A DNA stretch of 64,000 nt, taken from assembly GCF_029210375.1 (NCBI RefSeq), contig NZ_JARGER010000006.1:1-64000 (forward strand). The letters are read 5' to 3'. The notes beneath the pieces are model-generated. The model searched no databases. It saw only the letters and a list, made by a program, of their open reading frames with translations, and had not been told where the DNA came from. The DNA comes from Nocardioides sp. YIM 152315. Lineage in GTDB: Bacteria > Actinomycetota > Actinomycetes > Propionibacteriales > Nocardioidaceae. Made by a program: the position numbers and the translations under genes. Below are positions 24,755 to 33,628 of the stretch, in pieces (the first letter of the stretch is position 1; every line of letters starts with the position of its first letter).

Positions 24755-25778
24755 CCTGCCCCCGGATCAGGCCCTGCGCCACCACGGCGACGTCGAGGCC
24801 GTCGACGGCCTCCTGGACTTCGCCGTCAACGTCTACGAGGGTGCCCGCCCGCCGTGGCTCGAGCGGGCGCTCCACGGCAGCCTGGACGCCGCCGCCCACT
24901 ACCCGTCGGCCACGGCGGCGGAGCACGCCATCGGCGCGCGCCACGGTCGCCCGGCCGACGAGGTCCTGGCGACCGCGGGAGCCGCGGAGGCGTTCTCGCT
25001 CGTCGCGCGCCTCCGCCCCTGGCGGTGCCCTGTGGTCGTGCACCCGCAGTTCACCGAGCCCCATGCCGCCCTGTGCCGGGCCGGCCAGGTCGTGACCGAG
25101 GTCGTGCTGCCGCCGCCGTTCGCGCTCGATCCCGCGGCGGTGCCCGGCGACGCCGACCTCGTCGTCGTCGGCAACCCCACGAACCCGACGGGCGTGCTGC
25201 ACCCCCGCTCGACGATCGAGGCGCTGCTGCGACCTGACCGTCTCGTGGTCGTGGACGAGGCGTTCATGGACGCGGTGCCCTGCGAACCCGAGTCGCTCGC
25301 CGGCGTGCCCGTCCCGGGCCTGCTGGTGGTCCGTAGCCTCACGAAGCACTGGGGAATCCCAGGCGTGCGCGCCGGCTACGCGCTCGGTGAGCGCGACGTC
25401 GTGCGCCGCCTCCGCGACGGCCAGGTGCCCTGGTCGGTGTCGGCCACCGCAGCGGCGGCGATGCTGGCGTGCACCAGCGACGAGGCACGCGTCGAGTCCG
25501 AACGCCGTGCCGTCGAGATCGCCGCCTGGCGGACCGAGCTCGGGGAATCCCTGTCAACCATGGGCATCCGGCACGTCGCCTCACGCGCCAGCTTCGTCCT
25601 CGCCGAGGTCGGGCCCGGTGTCCACGGCGCACTGCGCGACGCGGGCATCGCCGTACGACGCGCCGACACCTTCCCCGGGCTGGGCCCCTCGTGGGTGCGG
25701 ATCGCGGTGCGGTCGCCGACCCGGACGAGGTCACTCCTGGACGCGCTGTCCGCGCTGCGGGCCGATGCCCTAGGCTGA
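24747..25778 (+). CDS. cobC: Threonine-phosphate decarboxylase-like aminotransferase CobC
   Basis: A 343-residue class I/II aminotransferase of the CobC/CobD type that supplies the aminopropanol arm of the nucleotide loop. Visible motifs are LDFAVNVYEGARPPWL (about 23-38), VVGNPTNPTGVLHPRS (about 140-155), VVDEAFMDAVP (about 168-178) and the PLP lysine in RSLTKHWGIPGVRAGY (Lys about 199). The GTG start overlaps cobB by 8 bp. It is the last gene of the chlID operon, followed by riboswitch 3. Confidence 0.88.
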   Translation: MDDLPPDQALRHHGDVEAVDGLLDFAVNVYEGARPPWLERALHGSLDAAAHYPSATAAEHAIGARHGRPADEVLATAGAAEAFSLVARLRPWRCPVVVHPQFTEPHAALCRAGQVVTEVVLPPPFALDPAAVPGDADLVVVGNPTNPTGVLHPRSTIEALLRPDRLVVVDEAFMDAVPCEPESLAGVPVPGLLVVRSLTKHWGIPGVRAGYALGERDVVRRLRDGQVPWSVSATAAAAMLACTSDEARVESERRAVEIAAWRTELGESLSTMGIRHVASRASFVLAEVGPGVHGALRDAGIAVRRADTFPGLGPSWVRIAVRSPTRTRSLLDALSALRADALG

Positions 25779-25779
25779 C

Positions 25780-25895
25780 CGCGCGGGCACGAGGAAGCCG
25801 GTGGGAATCCGGCGCAGTCGCGCTACTGTGACACCGCCTCCGAGCGATCGGTGGGGGTGGAGCCAGACCCGAGTGTCCGTCCAATCCCCATCGAG
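25780..25895 (+). ncRNA. Cobalamin riboswitch 3, upstream of cbtB-cbtA-cobT-cobS
   Basis: A shorter leader with CACGAGGAAGCCGGTGGGAA, TCCGGCGCAGTCGCGCTACTGTGA and GGAGCCAGACCCGAGTGTCC. The compact form is usual upstream of cbtB genes. It starts within a few bases of the cobC stop and ends about 30 bp before the cbtB start. Confidence 0.9.
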
Positions 25896-25925
25896 CAGGG
25901 ACGCACGAATCCCTGAGGAGGACAC

Positions 25926-26144
25926 ATGTCGCAGTCGTCTGCCGCACCCACTTCGCCCATCGTCGAGGTTCCCTCGATCCCCGCCCGGGAGATCGCCCCC
26001 TGGGCGCTCTTCTTCGGCCTGCTCGGCCTGCTCGTCCTCTTCTTCATCAGCGCCGACCAGGGCGCGGTGTCGATCCCGTCCGGCAACGCGATCCACGAGT
26101 GGGTCCACGACAGCCGGCACCTGCTCGGCTACCCCTGCCACTGA
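25926..26144 (+). CDS. cbtB: CbtB, small subunit of predicted cobalt transporter
   Basis: A 72-residue protein with one membrane segment (about 24-42) and the C-terminal histidine motif HEWVHDSRHLLGYPCH, the hallmark of CbtB, thought to bind cobalt outside the membrane. GAGGAG precedes the ATG. Paired with cbtA 15 bp downstream under a cobalamin riboswitch, as in other B12-regulated cobalt uptake systems. Confidence 0.92.
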   Translation: MSQSSAAPTSPIVEVPSIPAREIAPWALFFGLLGLLVLFFISADQGAVSIPSGNAIHEWVHDSRHLLGYPCH

Positions 26145-26159
26145 GGGGGCCCGCGCATC

Positions 26160-26927
26160 ATGACTGCACGAGCATTCCTCGTCCGCGGGCTGCTGGTCGG
26201 CCTCCTGGCCGGCTTCGCGACCTTCCTGGTCGCCCACGAGGTCGGTGAACCGCATGTCGAGACAGCGATCGCTCTCGAGGAGGCGTCGAGCGCCGGCGAC
26301 CGGGCGGCCGACGCCGGGCACTCCCACGACGAGGGCACCGAGGTGTCCCGTCCCGACCAGCGCACCTGGGGCCTGCTGACCGGCTCCGTGGCCGTCGGCG
26401 TCGCCGTCGGTGGCATCGTCGCCCTGGTCGCCGCCTCCGTCGTCGGCCGCATCGGCCGGATGAGCCCGGGCCGGTCGACGGCGCTGGTGAGCCTGATCGG
26501 ATTCGTCTCGGTGGCGCTGGTGCCGTTCCTGAAGTACCCCGCGACGCCGCCGGCCGTCGGCTCCGGCGACACGATCGGCGACCGCACGAGCTACTTCTTC
26601 GGGTTCGTGTTGATCTCCGTGGCGTTCGCGGCGTTCTCGTCGCTGCTCGCCATCCGCCTGATCGACGACATCGGCACGTACGCCGCGGTCCTCGCCGGGG
26701 TCGGGGTCTACGTCGTCGCGGTCGTCGTCGCCGGCCAGTTGATGCCGACCGTCAACGAGGTCGGCGACTTCCCCGCCGACGTGCTCTGGTACTTCCGACG
26801 CGCGTCGCTGATCACCCTCGCCACGCTGTGGGCCGTGATCGGGGTCGGCCTGACCGGTCTCGTCGGCCGGCTCCATCGCCGGGAGGCAGACGTCGTGCAG
26901 CGCCGTGCGCTGGCGGCCACCCTGTGA
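26160..26927 (+). CDS. cbtA: CbtA, membrane subunit of predicted cobalt transporter
   Basis: A 255-residue membrane protein with about five to six hydrophobic segments. The N-terminus RAFLVRGLLVGLLAGFATFLVAH followed by GEPHVETAIALEE is typical of CbtA. A His/Asp-rich loop (AGHSHDEGTE, about 53-62) could bind metal, and FNP-type segments are replaced by VALVPFLKYPATPP. It should import cobalt for CobN and the ChlID-type chelatase. The stop overlaps the GTG of cobT. Confidence 0.9.
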   Translation: MTARAFLVRGLLVGLLAGFATFLVAHEVGEPHVETAIALEEASSAGDRAADAGHSHDEGTEVSRPDQRTWGLLTGSVAVGVAVGGIVALVAASVVGRIGRMSPGRSTALVSLIGFVSVALVPFLKYPATPPAVGSGDTIGDRTSYFFGFVLISVAFAAFSSLLAIRLIDDIGTYAAVLAGVGVYVVAVVVAGQLMPTVNEVGDFPADVLWYFRRASLITLATLWAVIGVGLTGLVGRLHRREADVVQRRALAATL

Positions 26928-27961
26928 TCCCCGCACCGTCGCCGTCGGTCGCCGCCGCGGCGGCCGACCGGTTGGCGGCCCTGGCGACGCCCGCGGGGGC
27001 GCTGGGGCAACTCGGCGACCTGGCCGTCTGGGTCTCGGCGACCCAGGGCGCGGTGCCGCCGCGCGCGCTGGACGACGTCCGGCTGGTGATCTTCGCCGGC
27101 GACCACGGTGTCGCGCGGCACGGGGTCTCCGCGTACCCGCCCGAGATCACCGCGGCGATGGTGCGCACCTTCGCCGCGGGCAGGGCGGGCGTCTCGGCGC
27201 TCGCGGCGGCGCACGGAGTCCGCGTGCGCGTGCTCGACCTCGGCGTGGACGACGACCTCGACGGGGTGTCCGACGACGTACGCCGCCACAAGGTCAGGCG
27301 CTCCTCCGGCGCCATCCACCTCGAGGACGCCCTCACCGTGGCGGAGACACGACAGGCGCTGGCGGCGGGCGCGGCGGTCGCCCGCGAGGAGATCGCGGCC
27401 GGCGCGCAGCTGCTCCTGAGCGGCGACATGGGCATCGGCAACACCACGCCGGCCGCCGCCCTCGTCGCCGCCGCGCTCGGACTGCCCGCCCGGGAGGTCA
27501 CCGGTCGCGGCACGGGAGTCACGGGCGAGGCGCTCGCCCGCAAGGAGCGGGTCGTGCACCAGGCGCTCGACCGCACCGGCGCCCGCGCCGACGACCCCGT
27601 CCAGTGCCTGGTCGCCCTCGGCAGCGCCGATCTCGCGGCCAGCACGGGCTACCTCCTGGAGGCGGCCCGTCGGGGCGTGCCGGTGCTGCTCGACGGACTG
27701 ATGTCGGTGGCGTGCGGCCTCACCGCCGACCGGATCGAGCCCGGGGCGGCCGCATGGTTCGCCGCCGGCCACCGGTCGACCGAGCCCGCCCAGTCGTTGG
27801 CCCTGGCCAAGCTGGGCCTCGAGCCGGTCCTCAACCTCGGGCTGCGCCTCGGCGAGGGCAGCGGCGCCGTGGCCGCCGTGCCCGTGCTGCGCAGCGCGGT
27901 CGCCCTGCTCCGGGACGTCGCGCTGCTCTCCGAGCTGTTCCCACCCGGCGCAGATGCGTGA
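26924..27961 (+). CDS. cobT: Nicotinate-nucleotide--dimethylbenzimidazole phosphoribosyltransferase CobT
   Basis: A 345-residue enzyme that makes alpha-ribazole phosphate for the lower ligand. It has TPAGALGQLGDLAVW (about 24-38), VIFAGDHGVARHGVSAYP (about 60-77), LLLSGDMGIGNTTPAAAL (about 162-179) and the catalytic-glutamate region LGLRLGEGSGA (about 304-314). The GTG at 26924 overlaps the cbtA stop; the longer frame runs inside cbtA. The end overlaps cobS by 8 bp. Confidence 0.93.
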   Translation: MIPAPSPSVAAAAADRLAALATPAGALGQLGDLAVWVSATQGAVPPRALDDVRLVIFAGDHGVARHGVSAYPPEITAAMVRTFAAGRAGVSALAAAHGVRVRVLDLGVDDDLDGVSDDVRRHKVRRSSGAIHLEDALTVAETRQALAAGAAVAREEIAAGAQLLLSGDMGIGNTTPAAALVAAALGLPAREVTGRGTGVTGEALARKERVVHQALDRTGARADDPVQCLVALGSADLAASTGYLLEAARRGVPVLLDGLMSVACGLTADRIEPGAAAWFAAGHRSTEPAQSLALAKLGLEPVLNLGLRLGEGSGAVAAVPVLRSAVALLRDVALLSELFPPGADA

Positions 27962-28652
27962 CGCCTGGCGTCTGGCCACCGGCACGCTGACGGCCCTGCC
28001 GGTGGCTCCCCCGGCGCGGGTCGACCGCGACACGGCGCGCGCCGCCATGGTGCTCGCACCCGTCGCCGCCCTGCCACTGGGCGCCGCCGTCGCCGCGATC
28101 GTCTGGCTCGGCGGCCTCGCCTCCCTCCCCCCGCTGGCGGTCTCCTTCGTCGCGGTCGGCGCGCTCGCCGCCGGCTCGCGGGCGCTGCACTGGGACGGTC
28201 TCTCCGACGTCGCCGACGGGCTCACCGCGTCCTACGACCGTGAACGGTCGCTCGCCGTGATGAGGACGGGCACCAGCGGCCCCGCCGGCGTGACGGCGAC
28301 CGTCGTCGTCGCGGGCGTGCAGGCGGCGGCCCTGACGGCGTACGCCGACACGCTCGGACGCGCCCTGCTCGCCGGCGGACTCGTCTGCCTGTCGCGCTGC
28401 GCGCTGTGGATCGTCTGCTGCACCCGGGTGCCGGCGGCGCGCCCCGACGGCCTCGGGGTCACCTACACCCGCACGATCCCCGTGTCCGTCGCAGTGCTCG
28501 GCGGCCTGCTGCTCTCGGTCACCGGCGGTGTCGTCGTGCTCGCGCTGGTGCGCCGCGCCACGTCGCGGCTCGGCGGCGTCACCGGCGACGTGTTCGGCGC
28601 CGCGATCGAGCTCGCGCTCGCGACCACGCTGCTCACCTGGGCGTGGTGGTGA
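27954..28652 (+). CDS. cobS: Adenosylcobinamide-GDP ribazoletransferase CobS
   Basis: A 232-residue membrane enzyme that joins adenosylcobinamide-GDP and alpha-ribazole phosphate, the last step of assembly. The motif ALHWDGLSDVADGLTASYDRERSL (about 83-106) holds the conserved acidic metal-binding residues; MRTGTSGPAG follows. About six hydrophobic segments are seen. It ends 5 bp from the convergent cobU stop with no obvious terminator. Confidence 0.92.
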   Translation: MRDAWRLATGTLTALPVAPPARVDRDTARAAMVLAPVAALPLGAAVAAIVWLGGLASLPPLAVSFVAVGALAAGSRALHWDGLSDVADGLTASYDRERSLAVMRTGTSGPAGVTATVVVAGVQAAALTAYADTLGRALLAGGLVCLSRCALWIVCCTRVPAARPDGLGVTYTRTIPVSVAVLGGLLLSVTGGVVVLALVRRATSRLGGVTGDVFGAAIELALATTLLTWAWW

Positions 28653-28657
28653 GCCGG

Positions 28658-29176
28658 CTACAGGACGAGCACCCGCCCGGCCACCACCAGGTGCACCTCG
28701 TCGCACGCAGCCCCGAACCGCTGGTTGACCGACCCGAGCAGGTCGCGGAAGACCCGGCCCGAACGGTGCTCCGGCACCACCCCCATCCCGATCTCGTTGC
28801 TGACGAGGACCACCGTGCCACCGGCCGCCGACAGTGCCCCCAGCGCGCGATCGGCCCGCTCGTCGACGTGGGCCGCCAGCTCCGGCATCGACGAGTCCCA
28901 CAGGCCCGCGTCGTCGACCAGCCGGGCGAGCCAGGTGCCGAGGCAGTCCACCAGCACCGCGTCGTCGGTCGCCAGCGCCGCCGCCAGGTCGCCGGTCTCG
29001 AGCGTCGACCAGTGGACCGGGCGCCGGGCCCGATGGGCGGCGATCCGCGCCTGCCAGTCGGCGTCGTCGCGCACCGGCCCGGGCGCGACGTACCGCACGG
29101 CGGGCTCCGCGGCGAGCAGCTCCTCGGCGTGCCGCGACTTGCCGGACCGCACTCCGCCCGTGACCAGGACCTTCAT
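28658..29176 (-). CDS. cobU: Adenosylcobinamide kinase / guanylyltransferase CobU
   Basis: A 172-residue bifunctional enzyme that phosphorylates and then guanylylates adenosylcobinamide. It has the P-loop VTGGVRSGKSRHAE (about 5-18), VLVDCLGTWLARLV (about 73-86), LVSNEIGMGVVPEH (about 123-136) and FRDLLGSVNQ. The guanylylation histidine lies near IAAHRARRPVHW. The ATG at 29176 is 2 bp from the divergent cobD start, so its promoter must lie within cobD. It also converges with cobS, so it is a single-gene unit. Confidence 0.92.
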   Translation of the reverse strand: MKVLVTGGVRSGKSRHAEELLAAEPAVRYVAPGPVRDDADWQARIAAHRARRPVHWSTLETGDLAAALATDDAVLVDCLGTWLARLVDDAGLWDSSMPELAAHVDERADRALGALSAAGGTVVLVSNEIGMGVVPEHRSGRVFRDLLGSVNQRFGAACDEVHLVVAGRVLVL

Positions 29177-29178
29177 CG

Positions 29179-30069
29179 ATGAGCTCCCTCGGACTCGTGG
29201 CGGGGTACGCCGCCGACAGCGTGCTGGGCGATCCGTCCCGGTGGCACCCGGTCGCGGGCTTCGGCCGGACGGCCGCCGCGCTCGAGCGATTGACGTACGC
29301 CGACCGGCGGCTCGAGGGCGTGGTGCACGTGGCCATCCTCGTCGGTGCCGCAAGCCTGCTCGGCGTACGCCGCACCGGGGTGGTCGCCACGGCCCTCGCG
29401 ACGTGGACGGTGCTCGGTGGCCGCAGCCTCGACCGCGAGGCCGCCGCGGTGCAGGCGCACCTCGACGCGGGAGACCTGCCCGCGGCCCGACGGCGGCTGA
29501 CGCACCTCGTCGGCCGTGACACCGCGCGGCTCGACGAGGCCGCGGTGGCCCGCGCGGTCGTGGAGTCGCTCGCCGAGAACACCTCCGACGCCGTGGTCGC
29601 GCCGCTCGTGTGGGGCGCGGTCGCGGGCGTGCCGGGCCTGCTCGGCCACCGTGCGGCCAACACCCTCGACGCGATGATCGGCCACCGCAGCCCGCGCTAC
29701 GAGCGGTTCGGCTGGGCGGCGGCCCGCCTCGACGACCTGCTCAACCTGCCCGGTTCGCGCCTCACCGCGGCGCTCGCGGTGGTGCTCGGCGACGACCACC
29801 GCGGCGCGTGGTCGACGTGGCGCCGCGACGGCGCCGGTCACCCGAGCCCGAACGCCGGGCCGGTCGAGGCGGCGTTCGCGGGCGCCCTCGGCGTCCGCCT
29901 CGGCGGCCTCAACGTCTACGCCGGGCGGGTCGACGACCGGTGCGCGCTCGGCGACGGACGTGCCCCGGATCGTCACGACGTCATCCGCGCGCGGCGCCTG
30001 GCGCGCCGGATCGGGATCGGCGCCCTGGTCGTGACCGCACCCATCGCAGTGCGTCGTCGACGTCGCTGA
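29179..30069 (+). CDS. cobD: Adenosylcobinamide-phosphate synthase CobD (CbiB)
   Basis: A 296-residue membrane enzyme that attaches aminopropanol (phosphate) to adenosylcobyric acid. Motifs are [14 protein letters not shown] (about 17-30), [16 protein letters not shown] (about 132-147), [33 protein letters not shown] sequence from about 158, and [19 protein letters not shown]. Starts 2 bp from the divergent cobU. The 3' end overlaps the convergent cobK by 89 bp, so the last 30 codons are used on both strands. Confidence 0.9.
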   Translation: MSSLGLVAGYAADSVLGDPSRWHPVAGFGRTAAALERLTYADRRLEGVVHVAILVGAASLLGVRRTGVVATALATWTVLGGRSLDREAAAVQAHLDAGDLPAARRRLTHLVGRDTARLDEAAVARAVVESLAENTSDAVVAPLVWGAVAGVPGLLGHRAANTLDAMIGHRSPRYERFGWAAARLDDLLNLPGSRLTAALAVVLGDDHRGAWSTWRRDGAGHPSPNAGPVEAAFAGALGVRLGGLNVYAGRVDDRCALGDGRAPDRHDVIRARRLARRIGIGALVVTAPIAVRRRRR

Positions 30070-30736
30070 CCGTCGGCACACCGGCCGGCGCGGGCGGCCG
30101 CCGCACCACCACGACGGGGATGCCGAGGCCCGCGGCCGCCTGCACCTTCGGCCAGGTGTGCACGCCGCCGGAGTCCTTCGTCACGAGCACGTCGGTGGCG
30201 TGCCCCTGCATCAGTGCCACCTCGTCCTCGAGGGCGTAGGGGCCGCGGTCGCGCAGCACCTCCCACGACGACGGCAGCGTCGTCTCGGGCTCGTCGACGA
30301 CCCGGACGAGCGCCTCCCGGTCGGCCAGCGGACCGACGAAGCGATCCAGTGCCTGGCGGCCGATCGTCAGGAACGGCCGCGTCCCGAGCGCCGCCGCCGC
30401 TGCGGCCGCCGCGTCGTGGTCGCCGACCCAGCACCAGTCTCCGGTCCAGCCCGGCCGCTGCAGCCGCAGCAGGGGCACGTCGACGCACGCCTCGGCCGCG
30501 TGCGCCGAGATCCGGGCGGCGAAGGGGTGGGTGGCGTCGACGACCGCGTCGAAGTCCCGGGCGTACGCCGCCAGCCCGGCCACCCCGCCGAACCCGCCGA
30601 TCCGGACGCCCCCGACGGGCAGTCGCGGCTCGCCGACCCGGCCCGCGAGCGAGGTCGTGACGTCGACCCCGAGGTCGACCAGCGTGGCCGCGAGGGACCG
30701 CGCCTCCGCCGTACCTCCCAGCACCAGCACCCTCAC
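29981..30736 (-). CDS. cobK: Precorrin-6A reductase CobK
   Basis: A 251-residue NADPH-dependent reductase of the C18-C19 bond. It has [13 protein letters not shown] at the N-terminus (about 4-16), [15 protein letters not shown] (about 63-77), [13 protein letters not shown] (about 122-134) and [18 protein letters not shown] (about 173-190). GTG start overlaps the cobQ stop by 4 bp (GTGA). The Arg/Gly-rich tail ([13 protein letters not shown]) lies in the overlap with cobD and may be non-conserved. Confidence 0.9.
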   Translation of the reverse strand: MRVLVLGGTAEARSLAATLVDLGVDVTTSLAGRVGEPRLPVGGVRIGGFGGVAGLAAYARDFDAVVDATHPFAARISAHAAEACVDVPLLRLQRPGWTGDWCWVGDHDAAAAAAAALGTRPFLTIGRQALDRFVGPLADREALVRVVDEPETTLPSSWEVLRDRGPYALEDEVALMQGHATDVLVTKDSGGVHTWPKVQAAAGLGIPVVVVRRPPAPAGVPTVSDVDDALRWVRSRPGRRSRSGAPGAARG

Positions 30737-32229
30737 CGCCGGTCCCCCGGTGGCAGCACCGCGAGCCCGCCGGGCGGGCCCGACGTGGCGAGGTCGAGCA
30801 GGGCGTCGACGTCGAGGTGCTGGTCGACGAGGTCGCCGAGGAGGTCGAGACGGCGCTCCCGCGCGGCCAGGAAGCTCACCCCAGACGGCGCCCACGCGTG
30901 CGCGGTCAGCCGCGCCGTCTCCGCGAGGAACGCCGCCCGGAAGTCGTCGTGCTCGAGGCATCCGTGCCACATCGTGCCGTAGACGTGGCCGTCCCGGACG
31001 CCGCCGAGGAACTCCTCGCCCGAGCCCGCCGTCACCCGGCCGTGGTGGATCTCGTAGCCGCCGACCCGCATGCCGAGGGCCTGCCCCCGCGGCAGCCGCA
31101 GCACCTTGTCGGCCGCGAACGTGGTCGTGACGTCCAGCAGCCCCAGCCCCGCGGCCGAGCCGCCCGCCGGCCCCTCCACACCCTCGGGGTCGAGCACCGA
31201 GCGTCCGAGCATCTGGAAGCCGCCGCAGATGCCGAGCACCGGGCGCCCCGCCGCCGCGTGCGCCAGCACTGCGCGGTCGAGGCCGCGCTCGCGCAGCCAC
31301 GCGAGGTCGGCGAGCGTCGCGCGCGAGCCCGGGAGCACGACGAGGTCGGCGTCGCCGACCGATCGGCCGTCGGAGGCGTAGACCACGTCGACGCCCGGCT
31401 CGAGCCCCAGCGCGTCGATGTCGGTGAAGTTGCTGATCCGCGGCGACCGCACCACGACGACGCGCAACGGCGCCGGCCCGTCGAGCACCCGCCGGTCACC
31501 GACGTCGAGGGTGTCCTCGCTGTCGAGCCAGACGTCGCCGCTGAACGGCAGCACGCCGTACACCCGCCGGCCGGTGAGCGACTCGAGCTCCGCGAGGCCG
31601 GGGACGAGCAGCGACGCGTCGCCGCGGAACCGGTTGACCACGAAGCCCGCCACCAGCCGCTGGTCCTCCGGGGCCAGCAGCGCGACGCTGCCGAAGAGCG
31701 ACGCGAAGACGCCGCCGCGGTCGATGTCGCCGACCAGCAGCGCCGCGAGCCCGCCGTGCTGCGCGAGACCGAGATTGACGTAGTCGCCGGACCGCAGGTT
31801 GATCTCGGTCGGGCTGCCGGCACCCTCTGCGACGACCACCTCGAACCGCGACGCGAGGTCGTCGAAGGCGTCGTACGCCGCGCGGGCCAGATGTGCCCGG
31901 CCGTCGATGAAGTCGCTCGCGGACACCTCGCCCGCAGGCTGCCCCATCACGAGGACGTGACTGCGGCGGTCGCTGCCCGGCTTGAGCAGCACCGGGTTCA
32001 TCGCGACCTCCGGCGCGACCCCGGCTGCGAGCGCCTGCACCCATTGGGCGCGGCCGATCTCTCCGGTGGCGCCACCCGGCCCGACGACCACCATCGAGTT
32101 GTTGGACATGTTCTGCGCCTTGAACGGCGCGACCTTCACGCCCCGCCGCGCGAACGCCCGGCACAGTCCCGACGTGACGATGCTCTTGCCCGCGTCGGAG
32201 GTCGTGCCGGCGACCAGGAGCCCGGTCAT
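30733..32229 (-). CDS. cobQ: Cobyric acid synthase CobQ
   Basis: A 498-residue amidotransferase that amidates the b, d, e and g carboxylates of adenosylcobyrinate diamide. The N-terminal synthetase domain has [19 protein letters not shown] (about 8-26), [24 protein letters not shown] and [10 protein letters not shown]. The C-terminal glutaminase domain has the nucleophile Cys in [12 protein letters not shown] (about 344) and IHHGRV near residue 402. In the cobN-cobF-2H-cobQ-cobK operon; overlaps its neighbours by 4 bp on each side. Confidence 0.94.
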   Translation of the reverse strand: MTGLLVAGTTSDAGKSIVTSGLCRAFARRGVKVAPFKAQNMSNNSMVVVGPGGATGEIGRAQWVQALAAGVAPEVAMNPVLLKPGSDRRSHVLVMGQPAGEVSASDFIDGRAHLARAAYDAFDDLASRFEVVVAEGAGSPTEINLRSGDYVNLGLAQHGGLAALLVGDIDRGGVFASLFGSVALLAPEDQRLVAGFVVNRFRGDASLLVPGLAELESLTGRRVYGVLPFSGDVWLDSEDTLDVGDRRVLDGPAPLRVVVVRSPRISNFTDIDALGLEPGVDVVYASDGRSVGDADLVVLPGSRATLADLAWLRERGLDRAVLAHAAAGRPVLGICGGFQMLGRSVLDPEGVEGPAGGSAAGLGLLDVTTTFAADKVLRLPRGQALGMRVGGYEIHHGRVTAGSGEEFLGGVRDGHVYGTMWHGCLEHDDFRAAFLAETARLTAHAWAPSGVSFLAARERRLDLLGDLVDQHLDVDALLDLATSGPPGGLAVLPPGDRR

Positions 32230-32759
32230 CCGACGCCCAGCTTCCAGTCGGCCAGCACGCGGCAGTCGTGGTTGGCGTAGCGGTGCAGCGCGACCCGGTC
32301 GGCACGGCAGGCGGCGGGCACGACGTCGCCCAGTGCCGCGCGCACCGACTCCAGCGAGATGCCGGACGCCCGCTGGTCGAGCGTGAGGTGCGGGACCGGC
32401 TCGGCGAAGGCGCCGGCGTACGGCGGGCACTGCGGGAAGGACGCGACCAGTCGGCGGGTCAGCTCGCGGAACCCGTCGTCGGGGTCGGCCAGCAGGTGGA
32501 TGATCCCGTCGGCGAACTCGTCCAGCCGCTCCAGCCGGAAGTCGAACGCGGCCAGGTCCGCGACGATCCCCGCGACCTCCGCGAGGTCGGTCGGGGACGG
32601 GTCGGTGAGGAAGGGGCCGAGCACCGTGATGTGCGCGTGCACGAACGCCGGGTCCGCGGAGAGGAGCGACGCGTCGTAGTGCTCGGTCCGCTCCCGCACG
32701 AACCCCTCCAGCTCCGGCACGGGCACGACCAGCACCGTGTGGGCGGGCGGGTGTGCCAT
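32226..32759 (-). CDS. 2H phosphoesterase (2'-5' RNA ligase-like) embedded in the cob operon
   Basis: A 177-residue protein with two HxT motifs: HITVLGPF (about 43-50) and HLTLDQRA (about 127-134). These define the LigT-like 2H phosphoesterase superfamily, which hydrolyses cyclic or 2',5' phosphodiesters. It overlaps cobF upstream (TGATG) and cobQ downstream (ATGA). It has no known role in cobalamin synthesis; its substrate, possibly a cyclic phosphate linked to nucleotide-loop chemistry, is unknown. Confidence 0.85.
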   Translation of the reverse strand: MAHPPAHTVLVVPVPELEGFVRERTEHYDASLLSADPAFVHAHITVLGPFLTDPSPTDLAEVAGIVADLAAFDFRLERLDEFADGIIHLLADPDDGFRELTRRLVASFPQCPPYAGAFAEPVPHLTLDQRASGISLESVRAALGDVVPAACRADRVALHRYANHDCRVLADWKLGVG

Positions 32760-33628
32760 CAGCCGGTCCGCCTCAGCAGGAAGATGTCCATCACCCATCC
32801 GGCGGCCTCCCGGAGCCGCTCGCGCGCGGCCTCGATCTCGGGCAGCACGTCGCCGACGCGGCCCACGGCCAGCTCCTCCGACGGAGTGCCGAGGTTGCCG
32901 CCCCACCAGATCGTCCAGTCGTCGAGACCGGGCAGCTCGATCACCCGGTTGAGCATGACGACGACGTTGTCCTGTCCCTGTTCGATCGCCTCCAGGAGGC
33001 GGCGACCGCTCGTGACGTGGAGGGGCTGACCGACCTCGTGGAGGACGATCCGGTGCCGCGCGGCCAGCAGCTGGATGCTCGAGATGCCGGGGACGACGTC
33101 GAGCGTGAGGTCGAGACGGCCGCGCTCCTGCAGCGACTGCAGGATGCGGATCGTCGAGTCGTAGAACGCCGGATCGCCCCACACCAGGAAGCCCGCGTCG
33201 CCCTCGCGCGAGACCAGGGCCTCGGCGAACGCCTCCTGGCGCGCCTCGTGCCACTGCGCCACGGCCGCGTCGTACTCCTCCTGCGTGGCCGTGCGGTCGG
33301 GGCGACGCTCGCGCTCGGGGTCGTCGACCCGGACGATCACCGGCGGGCGTTCGAGGTGCCGGTCCAGCAGCCGCTCCCGCGCGTTGACCAGCGGGTCGGG
33401 CATGCCCCCGCGCCCGGACTTGTCGGTGACGACGAAGTAGTCCACGGCGCGCAGCGCGCGCACGGCCTCGATCGTCACCTGGTCCGGGTCACCGGGGCCG
33501 ACGCCGATCACGAGGACACGCTTGGCCGGTGGTTTCGAGACAGGCGCTAGCGCGCCTTCCTCAACCACCGTGGCATCGGTGGTTGAGGAGGGACGAAGGC
33601 CCGTCTCGAAACCACCCTCCGTGCTCAC
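32759..33628 (-). CDS. cobF: Precorrin-6A synthase (deacetylating) CobF, with repeat-encoded N-terminal extension
   Basis: CobF methylates C1 and removes the acetyl fragment from precorrin-5. The 289-residue product has VLVIGVGPGDPDQVTIEAVR (about 38-57), LVWGDPAFYDSTIRIL (about 149-164) and VVPGISSIQLLAARHRI (about 178-194). The first 34 residues ([25 protein letters not shown]) are encoded by two inverted copies of the 42-bp palindromic repeat. The GTG at 33628 overlaps the cobN stop (GTGA). The family core starts only at about residue 36, so the extension is probably translated as a dispensable leader, although an internal GTG near codon 21 could also be used. Confidence 0.9.
   Translation of the reverse strand: MSTEGGFETGLRPSSTTDATVVEEGALAPVSKPPAKRVLVIGVGPGDPDQVTIEAVRALRAVDYFVVTDKSGRGGMPDPLVNARERLLDRHLERPPVIVRVDDPERERRPDRTATQEEYDAAVAQWHEARQEAFAEALVSREGDAGFLVWGDPAFYDSTIRILQSLQERGRLDLTLDVVPGISSIQLLAARHRIVLHEVGQPLHVTSGRRLLEAIEQGQDNVVVMLNRVIELPGLDDWTIWWGGNLGTPSEELAVGRVGDVLPEIEAARERLREAAGWVMDIFLLRRTG
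33528..33616. repeat. Inverted pair of 42-bp palindromic repeats at the 5' end of cobF
   Basis: One full unit at 33528-33569, identical to the chelatase-linker unit, an 8-base spacer, and a second unit in opposite orientation at 33578-33616. The pair can fold into a long hairpin. It lies just inside the cobF start codon and keeps the frame open. Confidence 0.88.
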
